From: Candidatus Sabulitectum sp.
Lineage (GTDB): Bacteria > Fermentibacterota > Fermentibacteria > Fermentibacterales > JCC-6
Reading direction: 5' to 3'
DNA: 6,624 nucleotides
Assembly (NCBI GenBank): GCA_023136985.1
Contig: JAGLQD010000435.1
Coordinates: 1-6,624 of the forward strand
The notes beneath the pieces were generated by a model, which ran no database searches, had not been told where the DNA came from, and was given only the letters and a program-made list of their open reading frames with translations. Numbering within the stretch: position 1 is the first letter of the stretch; each line of letters starts with the position of its first letter. A program made the position numbers and the translations under genes. Shown here one piece after another: positions 1-5,668 of this stretch.

Positions 1-1018
1 CCCATTCAAGGTTATTTCTTGCAATGGATACACGCTTATCCATTATTGGCAAATATCCTTTATGCAGATTGGAAATGTATACAGCTAATTTGTATGCATT
101 TAGCGCCTCAAGTACATCCTCTCGACTAGGTAAGGAATAGTGTTCTTTCCCAGTTACTATCGTTAATAGTGTAAATCCTGATTCTGCAGCGCGCTCAGCA
201 GCTATGGCACCTGCGATGTGATCAATCCCGACCCCAACATCAGTTGGAGATGGTCCTAAAGCAGTAACCTCAACCCCAGGGCATTTCTCATTTACAAGAG
301 TCACATATTCAAGTAATTTACTGATAGGGATATGACTTATCCCTTCCAATAGTACAGGTAAATCTTGAGCATGAGCAATAGTAGATAGTTCAGATTGGAT
401 AGCAAGCTCTTCATTCATAGATTTGTAAGAGTAATCAAGTATTGAGCAGGACCGAAAAGCAGAGCCCAGTGAGACTGCCATGTTGTACTTTTTCATTACC
501 TCAATAATATCTTCATAATATAGATGTAGTGGATTATCTATATTTAATCTATTCATCATCTTATACAGTAAGGAAGATCCTCTTGAGCCCATGTATATAA
601 TCCTATTGTCAAATTGCATTGACAGTAATTTCAATGAAAGAGAAGAATGGAGAGTGAGAAAATCCATCCCCATCTCTGCATCCTTGGTGACTAAATCAAG
701 GAGTAAATCTCTTATGTCCATCAACTTACTTAGTTTGTATTTGTCGACATTGTAAGCAAACTCATACGCAAGAACGGATCCGCAGGGAGCAGCAACTTCA
801 GAGACCAACCTCTTTTTAAATTCGTTAATCTTACCGCAAATAGATACGTCTTGAATACAGTCAGCACCATGCTCGACTATTTCTATAGCGTCATCAATAA
901 GGGGAAAGATATCCTGAGATTCATTTGAAATACCTAAAACAACATTAAGTCTCAACGGATATTGATTCCCTATGTATAGCGGTCTTTTCGTGCTGTATTT
1001 ATTTTTAATACATAACAT
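1..1018 (-). CDS. Divergent ThiC-family protein (phosphomethylpyrimidine synthase paralogue), C-terminus off the window
   Basis: The open frame runs 339 codons from an ATG at 1018 to the window edge, so the C-terminus is missing. ThiC landmarks occur in order: EHGADCIQDVS (49-59, for GADxxMDLS), TLHSS (122-126, for TIHAG), SRGSS (145-149, for SRGGS), SLGSAFRSC (183-191, for SLGDGLRPG), EGISHIP (225-231, for EGPGHVP), LGPSPTDVGVGIDHI (254-268) and VTGKEHYSLP (288-297, for VTPxEHLGLP). H229 and H293, which match the zinc ligands of ThiC, are 64 residues apart as in the family. ThiC uses SAM and an iron-sulfur cluster to convert aminoimidazole ribotide to the thiamine pyrimidine. The altered GG, DG and RPG positions argue against plain ThiC activity. 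The related 5-hydroxybenzimidazole synthase (BzaF) or another AIR-using branch is possible. Membership of the superfamily is firm; the reaction is not. The CxxCxxxxC cluster motif expected at the C-terminus is outside the window. Confidence 0.85.
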   Translation of the reverse strand, partial: MLCIKNKYSTKRPLYIGNQYPLRLNVVLGISNESQDIFPLIDDAIEIVEHGADCIQDVSICGKINEFKKRLVSEVAAPCGSVLAYEFAYNVDKYKLSKLMDIRDLLLDLVTKDAEMGMDFLTLHSSLSLKLLSMQFDNRIIYMGSRGSSLLYKMMNRLNIDNPLHLYYEDIIEVMKKYNMAVSLGSAFRSCSILDYSYKSMNEELAIQSELSTIAHAQDLPVLLEGISHIPISKLLEYVTLVNEKCPGVEVTALGPSPTDVGVGIDHIAGAIAAERAAESGFTLLTIVTGKEHYSLPSREDVLEALNAYKLAVYISNLHKGYLPIMDKRVSIARNNLEW

Positions 1019-1022
1019 ATAA

Positions 1023-1026
1023 CTCC
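1023..1026 (-). promoter_or_regulatory. Shine-Dalgarno site of the ThiC-like gene
   Basis: GGAG on the minus strand lies 4 nt before the ATG at 1018. This supports that start over a second ATG at 1013, which is in another frame. An AT-rich block at 1033-1045 just upstream (TTTTATATAAC on the minus strand) may be part of the promoter, but no clear -35 accompanies it. Confidence 0.55.
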
Positions 1027-1050
1027 ATTTAGTTATATAAAATAACAACA

Positions 1051-1085
1051 GTAGGGATGCTTGACATGCTATTTTTGTCCCCTAC
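1051..1085. repeat. Inverted repeat GTAGGG...CCCTAC in the divergent intergenic region
   Basis: GTAGGG at 1051-1056 is complementary to CCCTAC at 1080-1085, separated by 23 nt. It lies between the ThiC-like gene and the transposase relic. It could be an operator for either direction or a leftover of an IS end. The arms are short, so chance is possible. Confidence 0.3.
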
Positions 1086-1088
1086 GAT
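1061..1088 (+). promoter_or_regulatory. Candidate rightward sigma70-type promoter
   Basis: A perfect TTGACA (1061-1066) is followed after 16 bp by TACGAT (1083-1088), which matches four of six bases of TATAAT. It points into the transposase relic and could have been the transposase promoter, or could read on towards the gene at 1983. It overlaps the inverted repeat at 1051-1085. It would not apply if the host is archaeal. Confidence 0.35.
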
Positions 1089-1112
1089 ATCAGTACAAGT
1101 CTACTTCATTAG

Positions 1113-1696
1113 GAGATCACTGCGCAAGGTGCCCTTGAGAATCACAAGCAGTTTCCAAAAGACTTAGCAGAAAACCTTGCCTGTCTGAAAACCAAGGGTG
1201 AGAAGGTCCCAGCAACAGAGAAGCTTGTTTCTATATTCGAATTCCATACTGATGTGATAGTGAAGGATAACAGGGACACATTCTACGGTCACAAGATTTG
1301 TCTTACAGCAGGCAAATCGTCCCTGGTGTTTGACTGTACCGTGTTTGAGGGGAATCCAGCAGATTCTACTCTCGCTGTTGAGATGATCAGAAGACTGAAG
1401 GAGAAATGCGGAACTGTTCCAGAGAAGGTAGCCATGGATGGTGGATTCGCTTCAAAGAAGAACGTGAAAGAATTGAAGAATTATGGCGTAGATGAAGTTT
1501 TTTTTCAAAGAAGCGCGGTATGAAAACCGAGGATATGTGCTTCAGCAAAAAGGTTTACCGTATGCTCTGGAAATTCAGGGCAGGTGCAGAGGGCATAATT
1601 TCCTGGCTGAAGAGATCATTCAGTTCATTCCAAAGCTTTGTTTGGAGCGGTATAGTTGCTGCCAATCCGGTCACGATCTGTAAGTCGTTGCTTTAA
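1113..1696 (+). pseudogene. ISNCY-family transposase relic, 5'-truncated and frameshifted
   Basis: Two reading frames join into the C-terminal half of an ISNCY-type transposase. Frame one (open from 1113 after a TAG at 1110) encodes GEKVPATEKLVSIFEFHTD, then VKDNRDTFYGHKICLT, GNPADSTLA and MDGGFASKKN. Frame two (about 1508-1696) encodes KKRGMKTEDM, KVYRMLWKFRAGAEG and ISWLKRSF, ending VAANPVTICKSLL and TAA. The switch falls at eight T (1498-1505). A ninth T would restore GTT TTT TTT TCA AAG and the family-like FFSKKRG, so a one-base loss in the run is the simplest cause. The first half of the protein is missing, and about nine residues seem absent between LKRSF and SFQSFVWSG, where relatives carry a short Cys/Trp-containing stretch. 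The element is therefore inactive. Family assignment is by remembered motifs. No terminal repeats or target duplication could be defined. Confidence 0.85.
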
Positions 1697-1720
1697 CACA
1701 TTCAAAAAGCCTGCAAAGCA

Positions 1721-1742
1721 CTGAGTTGTGAAAAACTCAAGG
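1721..1742. repeat. Hairpin-forming repeat, copy 1
   Basis: The core reads TGAGT, nine bases, then ACTCA, followed by AGG. It aligns to copy 2 at 1942-1963 over 22 bp with 18 identities. The TGAGT/ACTCA arms are identical in both copies and can pair as a 5-bp stem. It sits 25 bp past the transposase stop codon. Confidence 0.45.
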
Positions 1743-1941
1743 GGATTCTACACCCTATGGATCTGAACTGCTCCAGAGTCAGGGAAACTGCCCGGTGGAC
1801 TTTGAAGAACGCAGGGAATAGATTCTCAGAGAGTTATCTAAAGGGCTGTTTCTGGATGGAAACAAAGTAAGTGGTGTTGCTTGAGAAATTCTTTGGAAAC
1901 CAACATCTAGAATAGTAAGGATATCTCAAATAGTCTAGTAA

Positions 1942-1963
1942 TTGAGTACTGAAACACTCAAGG
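1942..1963. repeat. Hairpin-forming repeat, copy 2
   Basis: Second copy of the 1721-1742 repeat, 221 bp downstream and 19 bp before the GTG at 1983. Here the stem extends to six pairs, TTGAGT with ACTCAA, around an 8-nt loop. Its place just ahead of the DUF6361 gene makes a regulatory site, or an RNA hairpin in the leader, possible. Alternatively the two copies are remnants of IS ends. Confidence 0.45.
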
Positions 1964-1982
1964 AAATGAGAAGATTGTCTAA

Positions 1983-3203
1983 GTGCCCTCCTCAATAGCC
2001 TGGCTCGACCACGACCCTGCTGCTAAAGAAAGAACCAACCGGATTCTTTCTCTGTTCAAAGAAAGGGAAAGCCGGGATGAACTCGGTCTTGGCTTTATCC
2101 GTGATTCCTTATCTGATTTGTTGTTCCCTGGTACAAGTACTCTTTTTACACGGTTGCGGTACATGCTTATTGTGCCTTGGGTCTATCAGCATCTTGAAGA
2201 GCAGCGGGTTAAATCTTCTTCTTTTTCTTCCCGTGTTTCTTCGTTGGAGCGGTCGCTGATTCCTGTGTTGCTTGCTGGTTCTATGGGTGAGCAGGGAATA
2301 ATCGGGTCTGTTGCCGGGGCTGCTGTTAAGAGGCTGCCCAGTTCAATTTACTGGAGTGGTCTGGGTAGCTGGGGTATACGGTTGAGTAGTGCTTCCAGTT
2401 TTCAGTATGGTGCTGATGTTGATGCTTTGTATGCAGCCCGTTCTCGTGCTGCTTCATTGTATAAGAGATCCCGTGAGAATTATGATGATGTTACTCTGGA
2501 TGGGCTGGATACCTGGTGTCCGGATCTGCCTGCTGCTCCTGCTGATTTTCCATCTGCTCTTGGAATTCGGATGCTGCGCTCAGAGTCTTTGTTCATTCAG
2601 GGGCGTATTAAGGCAAGTCATCCTTCCAGTTTGCTTGCTCATCTTGCTTTTTCTTCTTCATTGGCTCTTTCTTCATTTCCATGGGAGTATTCCGGTGCTT
2701 TGCCTGATGTGCTTGTGGGGCAGTTGGAGCAAGCAAGGCTGTTCTCTCTGGTTATGTATGGGGCATCTATTCTTTACAATGTAATGCTTGCAGAGTTAAG
2801 CGAGAGTAAAGAGCTTGGCTCTCATGATCTTCCCAGGAAGATTGCTTTGTTTGAGTCCTGGGAAGCTTCTGTTATGGGTGAGATTGAATGTATTCGGGGA
2901 TGGGATCTTGGTACATTCTTTGCGATGGTGCCGGGGGTGTCTGCTGCTACCATCCGTTTTGTTTATGCCTGGCGAGATCTGGTTTGCTCAGACTTTTCAT
3001 TACTTTCTTTGTCTTTGGCCCGGTCTCTGGTGAGGAACCGTGAGATTTTCAAGAAGGGGCGGTCACGGTCCCGGTTCTTGAATGAGCGTGCTCTTGCTCA
3101 GTGGGGTGGTTCCTCGGGGATGTACCGGTTGAATTACAGGTGGCCTGTGGTGCTTGGGCTTTTGGGTGATTTGTTTAGTGGGTTGGAGAATGACGATGCT
3201 TAG
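1983..3203 (+). CDS. DUF6361-family protein, partner of the PLD-like protein
   Basis: Full-length 406-residue protein. I match it to DUF6361 from its N-terminal block, SSIAWLDHDP (3-12), DELGLGFIRDSLSDLLFPGTS (32-52), TRLRY (56-60) and VPW (64-66), and its C-terminal block, VRNREIFKKGRSR (350-362), NERALAQW (367-374) and LNYRWPVV (383-390). The family has no established biochemical function, and no catalytic motif, signal peptide or clear membrane segment is visible. The start is GTG at 1983: an in-frame TAA sits directly before it, and the conserved SSIAWLD follows at once. No strong Shine-Dalgarno site precedes it; AGGA at 1961-1964 is too far away. The 3' end overlaps the PLD-like gene, so the two products probably act together. 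Codons end mostly in T, Ser and Leu are abundant, unlike the downstream AbiE genes. The family call rests on remembered motifs. Confidence 0.75.
   Translation: MPSSIAWLDHDPAAKERTNRILSLFKERESRDELGLGFIRDSLSDLLFPGTSTLFTRLRYMLIVPWVYQHLEEQRVKSSSFSSRVSSLERSLIPVLLAGSMGEQGIIGSVAGAAVKRLPSSIYWSGLGSWGIRLSSASSFQYGADVDALYAARSRAASLYKRSRENYDDVTLDGLDTWCPDLPAAPADFPSALGIRMLRSESLFIQGRIKASHPSSLLAHLAFSSSLALSSFPWEYSGALPDVLVGQLEQARLFSLVMYGASILYNVMLAELSESKELGSHDLPRKIALFESWEASVMGEIECIRGWDLGTFFAMVPGVSAATIRFVYAWRDLVCSDFSLLSLSLARSLVRNREIFKKGRSRSRFLNERALAQWGGSSGMYRLNYRWPVVLGLLGDLFSGLENDDA
3185..3188 (+). promoter_or_regulatory. Shine-Dalgarno site that decides the PLD-like gene start
   Basis: GGAG lies inside the end of the DUF6361 gene, 7 nt before the ATG at 3196 and only 1 nt before the ATG at 3190. 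This favours 3196 as the start and makes an upstream start at 3154 unlikely. Placement within the preceding gene suggests translational coupling. Confidence 0.6.
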
Positions 3204-4956
3204 CCCTGATACCCGGAGGTTGTTCACAGACTTCTTGTCTCCTCCGCTGGGTATGGTGTTTTCTTCCGGGGTGGCTGCCACTTACTCTCTTGATATTCTT
3301 ACACTGCTTGCAGTGCCATTGCAACTGGCTCTGCCTGCTGCTGTGGGTGATTCTGAGATAACTGATGGTGTTGCTCTGCTTGATTCACTGCGCAGGGTAA
3401 CAGGTAGTTTGCGGGTGTTCTGCGAAAGAGGCAGGATGCTGGTGCCTCGGGAGAACCACATTCTGTATTCAATGCTTGAAGAAGTGGTTGTTGAAGTGGA
3501 TCCTCCTTCCGGGGGTTCATTCCACCCCAAGGTTTGGTTGCTGCGTTTTGTTGATCCCTCCGGTGATTCACCCGATGTGTTCCGGTTGATGGTGTCATCT
3601 CGGAACATTACCTCTGATAACTCATGGGACGCTGCTGTGGTGTTGGATGGGAAGCTTGGGGATTCTTCTTCTTCTAACTCTCCTCTTGCTGTGTTTGTTC
3701 GATCATTGTCCGGAATGGCTCATGTTGGTGTTTCATCTGCTACTGCTTCTGTTGTTGATTCTCTTGCTTCTTTGGTTGATTCCGTTGAATGGGAGTTGCC
3801 TCCGGGATGTTTTGCATTGTTCTTTCATTTGCTTGGGCCTGGTCATGGCGGGTGGATGCCTCCATGGTCATCATCTCTTGTGGTTGTGTCTCCGTTCTTA
3901 AGTGAGTGGGCGGTAAAGTCTCTTGCTGCTACATCTGCTGCACCATTGGCTGTCGTTTCCCGCTCTTCCGCTTTTACTTCAGTTGCCTGTGATTGTTTTG
4001 GGTCTCGCATGGTGTTGCATGAGGCTGCTGAAACTGATGATGGTGATGATGCTTCCGGTGCAGGTGAAATAGGGCTGCATGCAAAAGTTTATGTGTACCG
4101 GGAATGGTACAATACCCATGTGGTGGTTGGCTCTGCTAATGCGACCACTAGGGCTCTTAAAGGCGCGAATGTCGAGTTCATGGTTGAAGTGGTTGGGAAA
4201 GACAAGTTTCTAGGAAAGCCAGACTCATTTGTTGCCGGTTTTGAATCCATGCTGGTTGATTTTGCTGATGATGACTCTGAGTTGGTTTCAGATTCTTTAG
4301 CTGATGATGTGCTTGCAGATGTACATGTTTCGTTGCTTGGCATTCCATTGTCTTTGAAATGTGTCTCTGATGATTCAGGATGGCAAATGGAGCTTGGGTT
4401 CGGAGGAGCTGTTGAGTTGCCTGCAGGTGTTTCATTGTCTGTATGGCTGGTAACAATGCAGGAGAGCAGTGCGGTTGCTGTTGATGAGATTGTTTCAGGT
4501 AGCAGTGTTCTATTGCCCTGTGTTGCTCCAGAGTCTTTAACAGGCTTTGTGGCGTTCTCTCTTAAGTGTGGTGCTGGTGTGCTGCGGTTTTCATTGAATA
4601 TTCCAGTTACTGGTATGCCTGAAGAACGCTCCGGTTTTATTCTGCGATCTGTGATACAGCGGAGTGAAGATTTCTTGCGATACCTGATGATGCTTTTGTC
4701 CGGCTATGAATCGAAACACTTTGCCCATGGTAACTCTTCTGCTTTTGCTGCATTTATTCGGCGATCCTCCTCCGGTGATTTACGACTGCTTGAGAATATT
4801 GTTGCGGCTCTGGCTGCTGATCCTGCGCAGTTGGTTGCTGTGGATAAGCTGGTACTGGATCTGGAGGAGGGGGCTTCTTCATTGGATGTTTTTCCCGCTG
4901 GGTTTCTGGAGTTCTGGGGAGTGTTCCGGGAGATGCTTGAATCGGAGGAAGTGTGA
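3196..4956 (+). CDS. Phospholipase D-superfamily protein with two HxK...N half-sites, likely nuclease
   Basis: 586-residue protein with two PLD catalytic half-sites in one chain. Half-site 1 is FHPKVWLLRF (109-118; H110, K112) followed by SSRNIT (134-139; N137) and SWDAAVVLDG (143-152). Half-site 2 is LHAKVYVYRE (294-303; H295, K297) followed by GSANATTRA (312-320; N315) and NVEFMVE (325-331). The PLD superfamily includes nucleases, phospholipases and NucT-like proteins; a single-chain two-site form can be active as a monomer. The usual Asp five residues after Lys is Arg in both sites (R117, R302). Residues 332-586 form a C-terminal region without recognised motif, ending in a helical-looking segment. 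No signal peptide or membrane segment is evident, so a cytosolic role is likely. The gene overlaps the DUF6361 gene by 8 bp. It is Ser-rich (76 residues) and Lys-poor (12). A DNA- or RNA-cleaving defence role is inferred from class and neighbours. Confidence 0.85.
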   Translation: MLSPDTRRLFTDFLSPPLGMVFSSGVAATYSLDILTLLAVPLQLALPAAVGDSEITDGVALLDSLRRVTGSLRVFCERGRMLVPRENHILYSMLEEVVVEVDPPSGGSFHPKVWLLRFVDPSGDSPDVFRLMVSSRNITSDNSWDAAVVLDGKLGDSSSSNSPLAVFVRSLSGMAHVGVSSATASVVDSLASLVDSVEWELPPGCFALFFHLLGPGHGGWMPPWSSSLVVVSPFLSEWAVKSLAATSAAPLAVVSRSSAFTSVACDCFGSRMVLHEAAETDDGDDASGAGEIGLHAKVYVYREWYNTHVVVGSANATTRALKGANVEFMVEVVGKDKFLGKPDSFVAGFESMLVDFADDDSELVSDSLADDVLADVHVSLLGIPLSLKCVSDDSGWQMELGFGGAVELPAGVSLSVWLVTMQESSAVAVDEIVSGSSVLLPCVAPESLTGFVAFSLKCGAGVLRFSLNIPVTGMPEERSGFILRSVIQRSEDFLRYLMMLLSGYESKHFAHGNSSAFAAFIRRSSSGDLRLLENIVAALAADPAQLVAVDKLVLDLEEGASSLDVFPAGFLEFWGVFREMLESEEV

Positions 4957-4987
4957 TATAATTACCGAGATGAGTTGTGGTTGTGTG

Positions 4988-5016
4988 TTGACTTTTATAG
5001 CTACAAGATATACAAT
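4988..5016 (+). promoter_or_regulatory. Candidate sigma70-type promoter of the abiE operon
   Basis: TTGACT (4988-4993) and TACAAT (5011-5016) each match five of six consensus bases and are exactly 17 bp apart. Transcription would start near 5023, about 43 nt before the antitoxin ATG. AbiEi antitoxins of characterised systems repress their own promoter, and the leader here holds repeats that could serve as binding sites. Confidence 0.6.
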
Positions 5017-5035
5017 ACCTACATAGATATGAATA

Positions 5036-5058
5036 AGTATATAGGAATAGTATATAGG
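5036..5058 (+). repeat. Tandem 10-bp repeat in the abiE leader, candidate operator
   Basis: AGTATATAGG occurs at 5036-5045 and again at 5049-5058, a 13-bp period. A wider inverted pair, ATACCT (5015-5020) and AGGTAT (5062-5067), brackets it and touches both the -10 box and the start codon. Such symmetry around the start site would suit an AbiEi operator. The second repeat also holds an AGG 7 nt before the ATG that may act as the ribosome binding site. Confidence 0.4.
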
Positions 5059-5065
5059 TTGAGGT

Positions 5066-5668
5066 ATGAGAAAGACAAAAATAGAACAACTGCGAGAGAT
5101 AGTGCGAGAGAAGAAACTTGTAAGGGCAGGTGATCTGGATTCTTATGGAATACCGCGTTATTGTCTTGCATCACTTGTGACCTCTGGTGAGATTGAGCGA
5201 ATTTCCAGAGGAGTGTATGCAGTTGTAGACAGTGATGCATCATCAAACAGGACGCTTGCAGAAGCAGCTCTCAGAGTACCAAGAGGAACTGTTTGTTTAC
5301 TGTCGGCTCTGCGCTTCCACAACTTCACTACTCAAATACCTTCAAGAGTCTGGCTGGCAATTGATGCAAATAGCTGGAGTCCTCAGGAATCAGATATACC
5401 TCTGCGGATAGTCAGATTTTCAGGAGAAGCCCTTACAGCCGGGGTAGAGGAGCATGTGATTGAGCAAGTGCCTGTAAAGATATATTCTGCTGCAAAAACA
5501 GTTGCTGATTGTTTCAAGTTTCGCAATAAGATTGGGCTTGATGTTGCTCTGGAAGCACTCCGAGAATCCCTGCAGGAAAGAAAATGTACTGTAGATGCAA
5601 TCTGGAAATATGCTAAGATATGCCGGATATCAAATGTTATAAGGCCATATCTTGAGGCAACTGTATGA
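5066..5668 (+). CDS. abiEi: AbiEi-family antitoxin (type IV toxin-antitoxin)
   Basis: 200-residue protein. Residues 1-53 form a winged helix-turn-helix: helix KIEQLREIVREKK, then LVRAGDLDSYGIPRYCLASLVTSG, and a wing EIERISRGVYAV. Residues 60-200 match the AbiEi C-terminal domain, with LLSALRFHNFTTQIP (78-92), RVWLAID (94-100), VKIYSAAKTVADCFKFRNKIG (137-157) and a closing VIRPYLEA. In studied AbiE pairs the antitoxin neutralises AbiEii without a stable complex and represses the operon through the N-terminal domain. The ATG at 5066 has GAGG almost abutting it and a better spaced AGG at 5056-5058. Its stop overlaps the toxin start by four bases, the standard antitoxin-first layout. It is shorter than the Streptococcus AbiEi but typical of the many chromosomal members. 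Confidence 0.87.
   Translation: MRKTKIEQLREIVREKKLVRAGDLDSYGIPRYCLASLVTSGEIERISRGVYAVVDSDASSNRTLAEAALRVPRGTVCLLSALRFHNFTTQIPSRVWLAIDANSWSPQESDIPLRIVRFSGEALTAGVEEHVIEQVPVKIYSAAKTVADCFKFRNKIGLDVALEALRESLQERKCTVDAIWKYAKICRISNVIRPYLEATV
5654..5657 (+). promoter_or_regulatory. Shine-Dalgarno site of abiEii
   Basis: GAGG lies 7 nt before the ATG at 5665, inside the last codons of the antitoxin gene. The ATGA overlap and this site indicate coupled translation of antitoxin and toxin. Confidence 0.6.

Larger units (their letters stand above)
1697..1982. other. Non-coding stretch between IS relic and DUF6361 gene
   Basis: No recognisable gene lies here. The longest plus-strand frame noticed is a 37-codon ATG frame at 1757-1870 whose product I do not recognise. 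The stretch contains a duplicated hairpin-like repeat (1721-1742 and 1942-1963) and a small inverted pair CTAGA (1907-1911) / TCTAG (1934-1938). It probably combines the 3' part of the old insertion sequence with the upstream region of the gene at 1983. No good -35/-10 pair was found close to that gene. Confidence 0.5.

Noticed and set aside
1033..1045. Archaeal TATA box for the ThiC-like gene
   Set aside because: The block is only about 20 nt before the ATG, so a start site 25 nt downstream would fall inside the gene. It is not usable as evidence for an archaeal host.
1254..1683. Two separate small genes of 89 and 63 codons
   Set aside because: The 89-codon frame is a fragment of the transposase relic. 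The 63-codon frame at 1492-1683 is in the wrong frame for the transposase C-terminal half, which is read from about 1508 to 1696.
1757..1870. 37-codon ATG frame after the transposase relic
   Set aside because: Short, unrecognised, with no clear ribosome binding site, and within probable IS debris.
2077..3033. Leu/Cys-rich plus-strand open frames inside the DUF6361 gene
   Set aside because: They are off-frame readings of T-rich codons and resemble membrane proteins only for that reason. The main frame carries family motifs at both ends.
3154..3195. Upstream ATG at 3154 as start of the PLD-like gene
   Set aside because: It would overlap the preceding gene by 50 bp and encode a Trp-rich leader that is just the shadow of that gene. 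GGAG spacing supports 3196.
3063..4456. Minus-strand open frames opposite the PLD-like gene
   Set aside because: Low-complexity Ser/Thr/Gln-rich or Pro-rich shadows of a gene with clear HxK and GSAN motifs.
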